Shown here piece by piece: positions 45,561-55,199 of a DNA stretch of 64,000 bases. Under the pieces are notes generated by a model. The model searched no databases. It saw only the letters and a program-made list of their open reading frames with translations, and was not told the DNA's origin. This DNA is from Prevotella sp. GTDB taxonomy: Bacteria; Bacteroidota; Bacteroidia; Bacteroidales; Bacteroidaceae. The stretch lies in NCBI GenBank assembly GCA_017458125.1, contig JAFTGB010000072.1:1-64000 (forward strand), in the 5' to 3' direction. Within the stretch, counting starts at the first letter, position 1, and each line of letters begins with the position of its first letter. The translations under genes were made by a program, and so were the position numbers.

Positions 45561-45617
45561 TACTATATCATACGCAAAGAAGCAAGAACACAAAGCCAAA
45601 TGGTTAAAGACTTTGCG

Positions 45618-45706
45618 TCTGATGCTCATCACAAAAATTCCCACCATGGGAATTTTTGTGATGAGCATCAGAATTTCCGTCATCAGCATGAGGATGACGA
45701 CGGAAA
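45618..45706. repeat. Two hairpins after the dispersed element, one with perfect 26-bp arms
   Basis: Perfect 26-bp arms 45618-45643 and 45647-45672 with a 3-base loop; then TTTCCGT (45674-45680) with ACGGAAA (45700-45706). They lie just upstream of the PL11 promoter, as the 21-bp repeats do upstream of serB after copy A. Confidence 0.8.
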
Positions 45707-45718
45707 GCATTTTGTTTT

Positions 45719-45751
45719 TTTGGTAGTTCAAAGATATTTTTATACCTTTGC
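45719..45751 (+). promoter_or_regulatory. Promoter of the large PL11 gene
   Basis: TTTG at 45719-45722, 20 bases, TACCTTTGC at 45743-45751. Ideal spacing. Confidence 0.85.
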
Positions 45752-45825
45752 AGCTGATATGACGACAACTCGTTGTGAAACCTGAAATAACGAAAAAGAA
45801 ATATCAAACTACTAATACATATTCA

Positions 45826-48800
45826 ATGATGAAAAAAGCCTTTTTTCTTTCATTCCTCCTGCTGGCATCGTGCCTGACGGCCTTCGGCCAGCGGAAGACG
45901 GACCGGCTGGACCGCGGCCTCGTAGCCATCCAGACCACCAACGGCGTCTACTGTTCCTGGCGCATCTTAGGCGAGGAGTATTACGACGTGAAGTACAACC
46001 TGTATCGCGACGGTACGAAGATAGCCAGCGACCTGGACGTGTCCAACTACACCGACGCCTCGGGCTCCGCCGGCAGCCGCTACACGGTGAAGGCCGTGGT
46101 GCGCGGCACGGAGCAGGCCGCCAGCAAGGAAGCCACGGTGTGGAACCAGAACTACCTGGAGATTACGCCCGACCACGGTTCGCTGACATCGACCTACATT
46201 CCTAACGACGCCTGTATGGCTGACGTGGACGGCGACGGCGAACTGGAGATACTGATGAAGTTCGACAATGCCAGTTGGGCCAACACCAGCTACCAGAAAG
46301 CCGGATACAACGGCGAATACTTCATCATGGAGGTGTTCAAGCTCAACGGCAAGAAGCTGTGGTGGGTAGACTTCGGCCCCAACATGGCCGACTTCCAGAA
46401 CAACGAGCAGAACATCGTAGCCTACGACTGGGATCAGGACGGCAAGGCCGAAGCCCTAATGCGCGCTTCGGACGGCACGGTTATCCACATGGCCGACGGC
46501 ACCACACAGACCATCGGCGACGGCTCGAAGAACTATTTAGCTCCTACCAGCAGCGGCCAGTGGTTTGTTCATGACGGCAACGAGTACCTTGTCTACATGA
46601 ACGGCGAGACGGGCAAGCCCTACCAGGTGATGGAGTACCCGCTGAAGCGCTTGGAGGCCGGCGAGACCAACCTCAAGACAGCTTGGGGCGATGACTACGG
46701 CCACCGCTCGACGAAGCACTTCTTCGGTGCACCCTACTTAGACGGTCGCAAGCCCAGCATCTTCTTAGCACGCGGCATCTACACCCGACACAAAATGATT
46801 GCGCTCGACGTCGACCCCGCCACCCACCAGCTGAGCGTGCGCTGGCGCTGGAACTGCAACGACAGCAGCTCGCCCTGGTACGGCAACGGCTACCATAACT
46901 ACGCCATTGCCGACGTCGACTGGGACGGCCGCGACGAGATATGCTTCGGCTCGATGGTCATCGACGACAACGGCAAGGGTCTGTCCACCACGGGCTACGG
47001 CCACGGCGACGCCCAGCACCACGGCGACTTCAACCCCTACGTGCACGGACACGAGATTTTCGCCTGCTTGGAGGACTACCCCAGCTGGGGCAACAACTAC
47101 CGCGACGCCACCACCAGCAAAGTGTACTATAAGTTCACGTCGGGACGCGACGACGGCCGCTGCATGGCCGGCAACTTCTCGAACGACTACCCCGGCGCCA
47201 TGGCCTTCTCGGGCTACGACGAGCCTATCAGCTGCGTCACTGCCGACCACATTCCCGGCATGGACAAGGGCAATATCCCCGACAACTTTCGCATCTACTG
47301 GGACGGTGACCTCTGCGAGGAGGGCCTCAACACGAATGGCTACGCACTCAATAGCACTACCTATATCGTTGGTTCGGGCATCATCCTGAAGTACAAAAAA
47401 GGAACCATAGAGACGCTGACAGGCTCGCTGACCAACAACCATACCAAGGCCACGCCCTGCTATCAGGGCGACCTCTTCGGCGACTGGCGCGAGGAGGTCA
47501 TCATGCGCACAGCTGACAACAAAATCCGCATCTACACCACCACCATCCCCACCCCGTGGCGCAACTACACGCTGTGGCACGACATGCAGTACCGCAACGC
47601 CATGGTATGGCAGATGTGCGGCTACAACCAGCCACCCCACACCAGCTACTTCCTCGGCGAGTTAGAAGGCATCACCGTGGCTCCCCCCGCACTGACCATG
47701 ACCGACCGCACGGAGGTCAGCAACGGCGGCAGCATCGGCACGTCGCTGAACGACAAACAGGTGCTGATGGCCGAGACGGGCGACATGACCGTCAGCGTGA
47801 CCAACGGCGCAGCACCCTACATATTCTTCGACAACGCTCCCTCGTGGGTGCAGGGCACCGACGTGGACGGCACCAGCGCCATGAACCCCGACATCAAGTA
47901 CGCATACTACACGCACACGCTGACGGGCGGCGCCTTCACGGGCAACATGCGCTTAGTGAAGCAGGGCGACGGCACCTTGGTGCTGCCAAAGGTCACCCAG
48001 ACCTACAAGGGCAACACCGACGTATGGGCCGGCACGCTGCAGTTCGACGGCACCATGGAGAGCAGCCCCCTGTGGTTGAACCGCCACACCAGCCTCATCT
48101 CGGACGGCGGCAACTTCAAGGGCGGCATCAAGGCCGACTACAACGCCACCATCTATGTCGGCGGCAAGGACAAGGCCGGCCAGCTGACGACGACGACACT
48201 GGCCTTAGGCTTCGGTTCGCGCGTAACGTTTGACATGTTTGGCGACGGTACTGCCGACCAGCTGACGGCCACTCTGCTGACCATCGAGAAGAAGGACTGG
48301 CAGTATGGTCCGCAGTATTCTACACCCGTCATCGAGATTGTACCCCACTTCGCCACTGGCAGCAACAAACTGCCCGCCGGCAAGCACCTGCTGGCCAACA
48401 TCGGCAGCATTACCGGCAGCATTGACGACATCAAGATAGAGGGCATCAGCGCCCAGAAGCCTACGCTCAGCTATGAGGACGGCAAGCTATACATCAACCT
48501 GGCCGACATGCGCGACGCCACCAGCATCACATGGGACGGCGGCACGGACGGCATCTGGGACTTTGCCGACACCAAGAACTTCAAGCTGAGCGACGGCCAG
48601 AGCGAGGTCTTCGTGACGGGCGACGACGTGGTGTTCAACGACCAGGCCACCATCACCGACATCAAGGTGGAAGGCGAGCTGACGCCGAACAGCGTAACCT
48701 TCGCCAACAACACCAAGGCCTACACCCTCAGCGGCGAGGGCAGCATCATCGGCAACGCCACGCTGAACATAAACGGCGAGGGGCAGGTGACCATCAACAA

Positions 48801-50331
48801 CGTCAACAGCATGACGGGCGGCGTCAACCTGAACAAGGGCACGCTGACTGTCGGCACACTGGCCAACAACATCGGCACTGAGCTGGGTGCCTTAGGCCCC
48901 GTGGCTAACACCATCTACATGGACGGCGGCACGCTGGCCTTAAGCGGTGACATCACCACAGGCCACGCCATCGCACTGTCAGCAAAGGGCGGCAGCGTCA
49001 ACGTACCCAGCGGAGCCACCATGAAGCAGCAGGGGGCTATTGAAAGACAGGCCACCTCCAGCACTGCCGCCCTGCACAAGAAGGGTGCCGGAACACTGGA
49101 GTTAGGCACTGGCAACAACTTTGCAGTGCTCTCCGTCGACGAGGGTACGGTGAGACTCAGCGAGCTAAAGAACGTGATGAACGGCCCGGACAAGATAGTC
49201 TTCAACGGCTCGAATGTCAAGGTGTACGATGCCGACGACGCCTACTCCTACTCCTCCAACCGCATCAACTACGAAGTCGCCGAGGGTGCTACGGGACTGC
49301 TCTATTTAGACAGCCGCTGCGACTACTACGGAAAACTGACGGGCAAGGGCACGCTGACTGTCGTCTCACGCTTCACCCGCGGCAACCTGTACGGCAACTG
49401 GAGCGAGTTCGAGGGTATTCTCGTCTGCGACCAAAACGGACAGGAATTCCGCTGGTTCAACACCTACGGACTGCCAAAGGGCACAATGAACATCCCCGCC
49501 GGGTCGACCGTCAACGCCGAGTCGCGCTCGTTCACGTTAGGCAACCTGACGGGTGGCGGCACGCTGGCCACCAGCGGAACGGTGACCATCGGTTCGCTGA
49601 ACCAAGACATCAACTACACGGGAACCTTCTCGGGCACCACCGTCATCAAGACGGGAACTGGCTCGTGGACCTTCACGCGTCCGGTCAGCGGTGTCAACTC
49701 CTACACCTTCAAGGGTGGCGACATCCAGCTGAACAGCACCAACAGCACGCCGCTCTTCGGCTCGTCATTAGCCACCGTGGAGAACGAGGCCGTGCTGAAG
49801 GGCACCGGCACCGTGGCCGCACTGGCCTTCCAGAGCGGAGGCACACTGATGCCGGGCAGCTACACGTCGTCGCGCCGCTATGGAGCTATCACTTCCACGG
49901 GCACGGTCAGCCTGTACGCCGGCTCCAAGCTGTACCTTGCAGTCTACAACAAGAACAACAACAACACGTCGCGTTCCTACCTGACCATCGGCGGCGACCT
50001 GAAGCTCTACGGCGACATCTACATCGAGTTAGGCAGCAGCTACACGCCGGCAGCAGGCGACGAAATCATCTTCTGGACGGTAGCTAAGGAGGTGACGGGC
50101 AATCCCGTGCTCCACCTGCCCGAGCTGCCCGCCGGACTCTACTGGGATGCCACCGGCCTGCTGACCAAGGAAGGCAAGCTGCGCGTCACCGACCAGCCCA
50201 CCGGCATCAACGCCGTGGAGGCCGACCAGCTGAACGGCGGCAACTACTATACCCTTGACGGCATGCGCATCGACAAGCCCACCAAGAAGGGCATCTACAT
50301 CCGCAACGGCAAGAAGGTCGTCATCAAGTAA
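45826..50331 (+). CDS. PL11 rhamnogalacturonan lyase fused to autotransporter-like repeats and a sorting tag
   Basis: A 1501-residue secreted enzyme. Start at 45826 (MMKKAFFLSFLLLASC then LTAFGQ); a GTG at 45775 is also in frame but weaker. Residues 20-620 are a PL11 endo/exo RG-I lyase: DRLDRGLVAIQT opens it, Ca-binding DVDGDGELEI and DWDQDGKAEA follow, and YNQPPHTSYFLGELEG closes it. Residues about 690-1420 are PATR-like beta-helix repeats (GDGTLVLPK-TYKGNTDVWAGTLQFDG; KKGAGTLELGTGN). The C-terminus has YTLDGMRI...KGIYIRNGKKVVIK. The fusion is unusual: most PL11 enzymes are about 600 residues. Confidence 0.92.
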   Translation: MMKKAFFLSFLLLASCLTAFGQRKTDRLDRGLVAIQTTNGVYCSWRILGEEYYDVKYNLYRDGTKIASDLDVSNYTDASGSAGSRYTVKAVVRGTEQAASKEATVWNQNYLEITPDHGSLTSTYIPNDACMADVDGDGELEILMKFDNASWANTSYQKAGYNGEYFIMEVFKLNGKKLWWVDFGPNMADFQNNEQNIVAYDWDQDGKAEALMRASDGTVIHMADGTTQTIGDGSKNYLAPTSSGQWFVHDGNEYLVYMNGETGKPYQVMEYPLKRLEAGETNLKTAWGDDYGHRSTKHFFGAPYLDGRKPSIFLARGIYTRHKMIALDVDPATHQLSVRWRWNCNDSSSPWYGNGYHNYAIADVDWDGRDEICFGSMVIDDNGKGLSTTGYGHGDAQHHGDFNPYVHGHEIFACLEDYPSWGNNYRDATTSKVYYKFTSGRDDGRCMAGNFSNDYPGAMAFSGYDEPISCVTADHIPGMDKGNIPDNFRIYWDGDLCEEGLNTNGYALNSTTYIVGSGIILKYKKGTIETLTGSLTNNHTKATPCYQGDLFGDWREEVIMRTADNKIRIYTTTIPTPWRNYTLWHDMQYRNAMVWQMCGYNQPPHTSYFLGELEGITVAPPALTMTDRTEVSNGGSIGTSLNDKQVLMAETGDMTVSVTNGAAPYIFFDNAPSWVQGTDVDGTSAMNPDIKYAYYTHTLTGGAFTGNMRLVKQGDGTLVLPKVTQTYKGNTDVWAGTLQFDGTMESSPLWLNRHTSLISDGGNFKGGIKADYNATIYVGGKDKAGQLTTTTLALGFGSRVTFDMFGDGTADQLTATLLTIEKKDWQYGPQYSTPVIEIVPHFATGSNKLPAGKHLLANIGSITGSIDDIKIEGISAQKPTLSYEDGKLYINLADMRDATSITWDGGTDGIWDFADTKNFKLSDGQSEVFVTGDDVVFNDQATITDIKVEGELTPNSVTFANNTKAYTLSGEGSIIGNATLNINGEGQVTINNVNSMTGGVNLNKGTLTVGTLANNIGTELGALGPVANTIYMDGGTLALSGDITTGHAIALSAKGGSVNVPSGATMKQQGAIERQATSSTAALHKKGAGTLELGTGNNFAVLSVDEGTVRLSELKNVMNGPDKIVFNGSNVKVYDADDAYSYSSNRINYEVAEGATGLLYLDSRCDYYGKLTGKGTLTVVSRFTRGNLYGNWSEFEGILVCDQNGQEFRWFNTYGLPKGTMNIPAGSTVNAESRSFTLGNLTGGGTLATSGTVTIGSLNQDINYTGTFSGTTVIKTGTGSWTFTRPVSGVNSYTFKGGDIQLNSTNSTPLFGSSLATVENEAVLKGTGTVAALAFQSGGTLMPGSYTSSRRYGAITSTGTVSLYAGSKLYLAVYNKNNNNTSRSYLTIGGDLKLYGDIYIELGSSYTPAAGDEIIFWTVAKEVTGNPVLHLPELPAGLYWDATGLLTKEGKLRVTDQPTGINAVEADQLNGGNYYTLDGMRIDKPTKKGIYIRNGKKVVIK

Positions 50332-50353
50332 GTCAACCTGACGCACACTCATA

Positions 50354-50391
50354 AAAAAGAGAGGCTCACCAGCAGATGAGCCTCTCTTTTT
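50354..50391. terminator. Bidirectional terminator between the two PL11 genes
   Basis: Perfect 15-bp arms AAAAAGAGAGGCTCA (50354-50368) and its complement (50377-50391), ending in T5 on both strands. It lies between convergent genes. Confidence 0.9.
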
Positions 50392-50406
50392 ACGGGTGTC
50401 GTCGTG

Positions 50407-53400
50407 TCACTTGGAGTATTTCACACCGTTCTTAATATAGACACCGTGCTCAGGCTCACGACTCAGCCGCACGCCCTGTAGGGTGTAGATGGCATCGGAA
50501 GCGTTGCGCTGGTCGTCAGCAAGCCGCTCGCTAATGGCTGTCGCCTCATCCTGAAAGCCAAAGACATAAGACTCGGCACCGGGCAGACCGTTTCTGCCAA
50601 AGAAAGCGAATGCCTCGCCGCCCTTGACGGTGACGTTGCCGTAAGTGCGGTAGAAGCCTACCCCCCTGTTGCCGTTACGGAACTCGTATGCAAACTTGAT
50701 GTCGCTCTGGTCGGTCACCAGGCTGTCACAGTAGTAGCCGCTGAGCCAGCTGGCACTGACGGTAACGTTAGCAGCGAAAGAGGTGGGCGCAAAGCGCGGT
50801 GCGCTGGTTGCCGAATTAAAGACAATGGCACGGTCGGCGGGGATGATTTGTCCAGGTGTGAGCGTAGCATACTTCAGCGTGTCCTGCACACCGGCCACAT
50901 TGGTGATGGACCATGCCGTGACACCCTCGGGAATGATGACGGGGTACGTCGTGTAGAGCGACCCCCAATAGTTGCCGGGCAAATGGCTCTTCATGTTGCT
51001 GGCATCTGCCTCGAACGTTCTGGGCGACAGACTCTTCTCAGTACGCGGGTCATAGCTGACGTGCGGAGGCTGGTTGTAGCCGTCGTTCTGGCTGATGACC
51101 TGTGCCCTGTAGGCGAAATCGTCCATGAGGTGCGGCAGCGTGTAGAGTGTCTCGTAGTTAGTGGCGTTGATGACGAGCTGGTAGTTGCCGTCAGCCTCTG
51201 TCCACGTGACTATCTCCTCGCGCCAGTCGCCCAGCAGGTCGCCCAGCACGCAGGGATTATATTTGGTGCTGTTGTTCAGCGTGCCTATGGTATAGTTGCC
51301 ATTGTTGACCTGCATGCGTTCAAAGTTCATCGTCGTGGGATTGAAGCGCTCCAGCACGCTCTTGTCGTAGTAGTCGTCGGCCAGCGTCTCATTCCAGAAG
51401 ACGCGGTTGTTGAGCGATGCCCCGCCGCCATGTGACACCTGACTGGTGATGAGGTTCTGCTGTGTGTCGTAAAGGTTACTCAGGTTGATACTGGTCTGCC
51501 AGTAGGCATCTTCCGACTCTGGGTTGAAATGCGCCATAATGCCGCGTCCTGTATCATCAGAGGCCGTGATGCGGAATAATATTTCTCCCGTCCTGGCATC
51601 GCGCAGGTTGGCACCGTAGGGCTTGTGCTCTAACGACATGAAGAACTCCTGTCCCGGACGGGAGGGGATGAAGTCGCCTAAGTGCAGGGCGTCGCCATGC
51701 TCCAGACCCGTGCGGTAGAGGGTAGTGCCGTCGGCGTTCAGCGCGCCGGAACCGTAGTGTATCTCCTGCTTGCCGTCGCCGGTGACGTCGCCGACACTAA
51801 TCCAGTGGGCACCCTCGCCATAGACCGTTTTGCTTAGGTTCGTCTTCGAGCCGTCGGCATAGGTCACGGTACCCTTGGTGGCACTCTCGCCACTGTGCAG
51901 CCAGCGCAAGGTCAGATTGGTGCCGTCCCAGTCGTAAGCGCCGATGCGGCATCCACTGTAGTAGCCGCGTGCAAAGATGGCCGACGGGTTGGCATCCTCA
52001 CCGTCCAACCACGCTATGCAGGCCAGATAGCGCTCCGAGCGGTTCTGGTTGCTGTCGCCCCAAAACGACTCCGACACGTCTCCGTAGGCTGTGTGATACT
52101 TGATGGTCTTCAGCTCAGCTCCCGTCATGCCGTCGAACACGGTGATATACTCCGGTCCGCTAACCTGCTTGCCACGTCCGTTTTTCCAGTTGGCCGTGGG
52201 GTCGTCATCGCCCATGATGACATAGTTGCCCTCACCGTCCACGGCTCCAGGTGCCGTCTTCACCATAAACTCACCGAACCCGTCACCATCCAGGTCCCAG
52301 GCTATGAAAGGCGTGGTATGAGCCGAGTTGAACATGTTGGGTCCCGTGTGCAGCATCCACAGGCGGCGGCCATCCATCTTGTAGCAGGAGTAGAAGGCAG
52401 GCGACGTCGTACCGCTGCTGGCAGCGTCCTTCTCGTTGGAAGGAGCCCACTTGAGAATAATCTCGTACTCACCGTCACCATCCATGTCGCAGTAGGAGGC
52501 ATCGTTAGGCGTATAGGTGGCACCGGCCGGCGTGGGGTCTTTGGGCGCACCGCCCTCCAGGGTGATGTACTTAGTCTGGCTGTCCCAGGTGGGACCGCTA
52601 ACCTCGTTCTCTATCACCTTTCCCTGCTCGTCGATGACCTCTAAACGGTAGTAGTGGCTCACGGTGCCGCTGACATCACGGAAGTTTGTTCTGCCGACAA
52701 TGGCGTTACCCTTGTTAAGCGGTGTGGTCTGCTCGCTGGCGTTGTCACCTCTATAGAGCTTAAAGCGGTAGTTGCGCGAGTCGGACTTGCGTGCCCGCCA
52801 CGACACCAGGTTGCCGTTGGAGTGCAAGGACATCAGGCCGCGCTTCAAGGCTACGGCAGTGCCCTTGGACTGACTGCTGGTGACGCTGAAAATGATGGAG
52901 AACTGGAACTCAGTGGCTCCGCCCTTCCTGGCGATACCGACCTGTGCCGTGTTGTTAGATGCCTCATAGCTGACGGTGGCCTCATGACTACCAGCCAGTG
53001 CGGGCTGCAGCGTGGCTACAAAGTCCGTGGGCACGGCATAAAGCTTGGTGGCAAAACGGGCACTCTCGCCATTCTTCAAGCCTTTCACCAAGTCGTATAG
53101 GCTGACGGTGGCGTCTGCCGTGCCAGTCTTTGCCGTACAGGTCAACCCTGAGAGATAGTGAGCCGCGTTGAATACCTCCTCATCCATGACACCTTCCACG
53201 ACGACGTTGCGGAAACCCATGGATTTGGGACTCTCTGTGTCCACACCGTTGAGGTTGTAGATGGAGATGACCAGACTGATGCCGTTCTCGTCGGCAACCA
53301 GGTCGGCAATGGTGAACTCGTTGTGTCCGTAGCCCTCGCTGTTGCCGGCCGCAATCTTATTGCGCAGCACGGTGACGGGAGCCAGTGTCTGCAGCGTCGT

Positions 53401-53823
53401 ACTGCCCTGTCTGACCACGGCATCGACACCACCTCCGTCAGTTCCCACCTTAACACAGTCGAAACTGACCTTGGTAATCTTCAGTTTGTGACCTGCTGCT
53501 GGTTTGATGCCGAAGGTCAGGTCGTGGCCTGGCGTGGCACTGCTGACCTTGGTGGCAGGGGTAAACGCGGCAAAAGGCGGCTCATAGTCCACCGCCGTGT
53601 AGCCCGTGTCGGCTCCGCTCTTGCTCAGTGTCGTCACCTTGGCCAGTCCCTGTCCCTGCTGGAAGGTGGTCGTGAGCAGTGAGGTGAAGCCCTCGTCACC
53701 TGTCAGCTGAGTGTTAGCGAGGTTGGATACATCACTCATCTCCCACTTCACCTTCACCGCCTGGGCCTGAATACCCACGACATACAGGCATAGGAGAGAT
53801 AACGTCAAATAAATCTTTCTCAT
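50407..53823 (-). CDS. PL11 rhamnogalacturonan lyase with long N-terminal extension
   Basis: A 1138-residue secreted lyase. Start at 53823 (MRKIYLTLSLLCLYVVGIQAQ); a Met ten codons upstream has no signal logic. Residues 22-340 are beta-rich adhesion or carbohydrate-binding-like domains. The PL11 domain starts near 350 (RGLMSLHSNGNLVSWRA) with Ca-binding DMDGDGEYEI and DLDGDGFGEF, and GYNQPPHVSYDPRTEKS at its end (near 985). The C-terminal tag (YTLQGVRLSREPEHGVYIKNG) resembles that of the other PL11. It is the last gene of the minus-strand set from 64000. Confidence 0.93.
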   Translation of the reverse strand: MRKIYLTLSLLCLYVVGIQAQAVKVKWEMSDVSNLANTQLTGDEGFTSLLTTTFQQGQGLAKVTTLSKSGADTGYTAVDYEPPFAAFTPATKVSSATPGHDLTFGIKPAAGHKLKITKVSFDCVKVGTDGGGVDAVVRQGSTTLQTLAPVTVLRNKIAAGNSEGYGHNEFTIADLVADENGISLVISIYNLNGVDTESPKSMGFRNVVVEGVMDEEVFNAAHYLSGLTCTAKTGTADATVSLYDLVKGLKNGESARFATKLYAVPTDFVATLQPALAGSHEATVSYEASNNTAQVGIARKGGATEFQFSIIFSVTSSQSKGTAVALKRGLMSLHSNGNLVSWRARKSDSRNYRFKLYRGDNASEQTTPLNKGNAIVGRTNFRDVSGTVSHYYRLEVIDEQGKVIENEVSGPTWDSQTKYITLEGGAPKDPTPAGATYTPNDASYCDMDGDGEYEIILKWAPSNEKDAASSGTTSPAFYSCYKMDGRRLWMLHTGPNMFNSAHTTPFIAWDLDGDGFGEFMVKTAPGAVDGEGNYVIMGDDDPTANWKNGRGKQVSGPEYITVFDGMTGAELKTIKYHTAYGDVSESFWGDSNQNRSERYLACIAWLDGEDANPSAIFARGYYSGCRIGAYDWDGTNLTLRWLHSGESATKGTVTYADGSKTNLSKTVYGEGAHWISVGDVTGDGKQEIHYGSGALNADGTTLYRTGLEHGDALHLGDFIPSRPGQEFFMSLEHKPYGANLRDARTGEILFRITASDDTGRGIMAHFNPESEDAYWQTSINLSNLYDTQQNLITSQVSHGGGASLNNRVFWNETLADDYYDKSVLERFNPTTMNFERMQVNNGNYTIGTLNNSTKYNPCVLGDLLGDWREEIVTWTEADGNYQLVINATNYETLYTLPHLMDDFAYRAQVISQNDGYNQPPHVSYDPRTEKSLSPRTFEADASNMKSHLPGNYWGSLYTTYPVIIPEGVTAWSITNVAGVQDTLKYATLTPGQIIPADRAIVFNSATSAPRFAPTSFAANVTVSASWLSGYYCDSLVTDQSDIKFAYEFRNGNRGVGFYRTYGNVTVKGGEAFAFFGRNGLPGAESYVFGFQDEATAISERLADDQRNASDAIYTLQGVRLSREPEHGVYIKNGVKYSK

Positions 53824-53874
53824 GTTCTCTGTTGTTATTAAGTTAACTATCAATAATTCTCATGTCTTGGCTGT

Positions 53875-55194
53875 TCAGAGGTACACCTTGGGGGCGTCAG
53901 CGGGTTTGGCCTCCGAGAAGGTGGAGAAGTCGATGGGCTTGCCGTCCAGGGTGAAGTCCAGCAGCTCGTACTTGTCGCTGGACTTCACGTCTAACAGGGT
54001 CTTCGTTTCCATCTTGATGTTGCGCAGCGTAATGTTGTTGCAGCGCGACAGCGGCATGTCCTTGCGGTCGCCGGGTTTGAAGAACTGCGTCCAGGGATGG
54101 ATGAAGAGGAAGCGTCCGCAGTGACCGGTGATGTTCTCGACAGTCACGTACTCATAGTGCTGCGGCGTGTCGGGGCGCATCTTGAGCCACAGCACACGGT
54201 CGGCACGCTCGGAGTAGCAGTTGCGCAGGATGATATTGCGGTCGTGCAGCGACTCAGAGCCTAAGGTCAGACAGCCGTGCACGCGGCCGTAGCGGCAGTT
54301 CTGGATGAGGATGCGCTCGCAGGCACCGTTGGTCTCGTCCTTGTCGGCCCATGTGCCCTTGCCACCCTTCAGCACCACGGCATCGTCGTTGACGTGCATG
54401 AAGCAACCGTCAATCAGCACGTCGGTGCACACGTCGATGTCGATGGCGTCCGACGACGGTGCGCCACGCTTGGGGTCCGGCGCAAAGACGTTCTCGGTGG
54501 GCGCAAAGATGTAGCAGCCCAAGTAGCGCACATGGTCGCTCTTATAGACGTGGTTGGTCCAGAATGGCGAGTTGATGAGGTGCACGTCCTGTATGGTCAC
54601 GTTCTTGCAGTTGGAGATATAGGTCAAGCGCGGGCGCTGGGCATCCTTGTTGGTGCACTGCGGGTTCCAGCGGCGGCGTATCCAGAACTCCTGCCAGTAT
54701 TTCAGTCCGTTGCCGTCGATGGTGCCCTTGCCGCTGATGGTGAAGCCGTCCAGTCCGTCGGCATTGATGAGTGCCGAGAAGTATTTGCATGTCTCACCCT
54801 CGATGCGCGTCATGAGGATGGGGTAGTCGATGATGCGCTCCGAACCTTTCAGCGTGCCACCCTCCTGAATGTGCAGGTGCGTGCCCTGCTTAAAGAAGAG
54901 TGCACCGGTCATAAACGTGCCCTGCGGCACGACGACCACTCCCCCGCCCTCCTGAGCACAGCGGTCGATGACGGCCTGTATCTTCTCCGTCTGCAGCTCG
55001 GGGCTGCCTATCAGCACACCGTAGTCGGTCAGCACATACTGCCGCCCCAAGGTGGATGGGTCTATCTTCTGCGTGTTCAGGAACCACGCGTCCATCGGCG
55101 TACCGTCTGGCCACGTCTCTGCTTTCTTCGCCTTCGGCTTGGCCGTGGCCGACAATGTCAGCACAGCCAGCAACAATAATACAATTTTTCTCAT
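53875..55194 (-). CDS. GH28 polygalacturonase / rhamnogalacturonan hydrolase
   Basis: A 439-residue exported GH28 (signal peptide MRKIVLLLLAVLTLSATA). Right-handed beta-helix with GH28 motifs: SPFWT in place of the usual NTD site, SDAIDID and VNDDAVVLKGG supplying catalytic aspartates, HGCLTLGSE in place of GHG, and RVLWLKM for R-x-K. These substitutions are typical of exo-acting or RG-specific subgroups. It would remove galacturonate residues from pectin backbones. 50 bases upstream of PL11 2, transcribed in the same direction. Confidence 0.9.
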   Translation of the reverse strand: MRKIVLLLLAVLTLSATAKPKAKKAETWPDGTPMDAWFLNTQKIDPSTLGRQYVLTDYGVLIGSPELQTEKIQAVIDRCAQEGGGVVVVPQGTFMTGALFFKQGTHLHIQEGGTLKGSERIIDYPILMTRIEGETCKYFSALINADGLDGFTISGKGTIDGNGLKYWQEFWIRRRWNPQCTNKDAQRPRLTYISNCKNVTIQDVHLINSPFWTNHVYKSDHVRYLGCYIFAPTENVFAPDPKRGAPSSDAIDIDVCTDVLIDGCFMHVNDDAVVLKGGKGTWADKDETNGACERILIQNCRYGRVHGCLTLGSESLHDRNIILRNCYSERADRVLWLKMRPDTPQHYEYVTVENITGHCGRFLFIHPWTQFFKPGDRKDMPLSRCNNITLRNIKMETKTLLDVKSSDKYELLDFTLDGKPIDFSTFSEAKPADAPKVYL

Positions 55195-55199
55195 CGTTC

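Noticed and set aside
45775-45825. GTG start for the large PL11
   Set aside because: The adjacent ATG at 45826 begins a clean signal peptide; upstream residues are charged.
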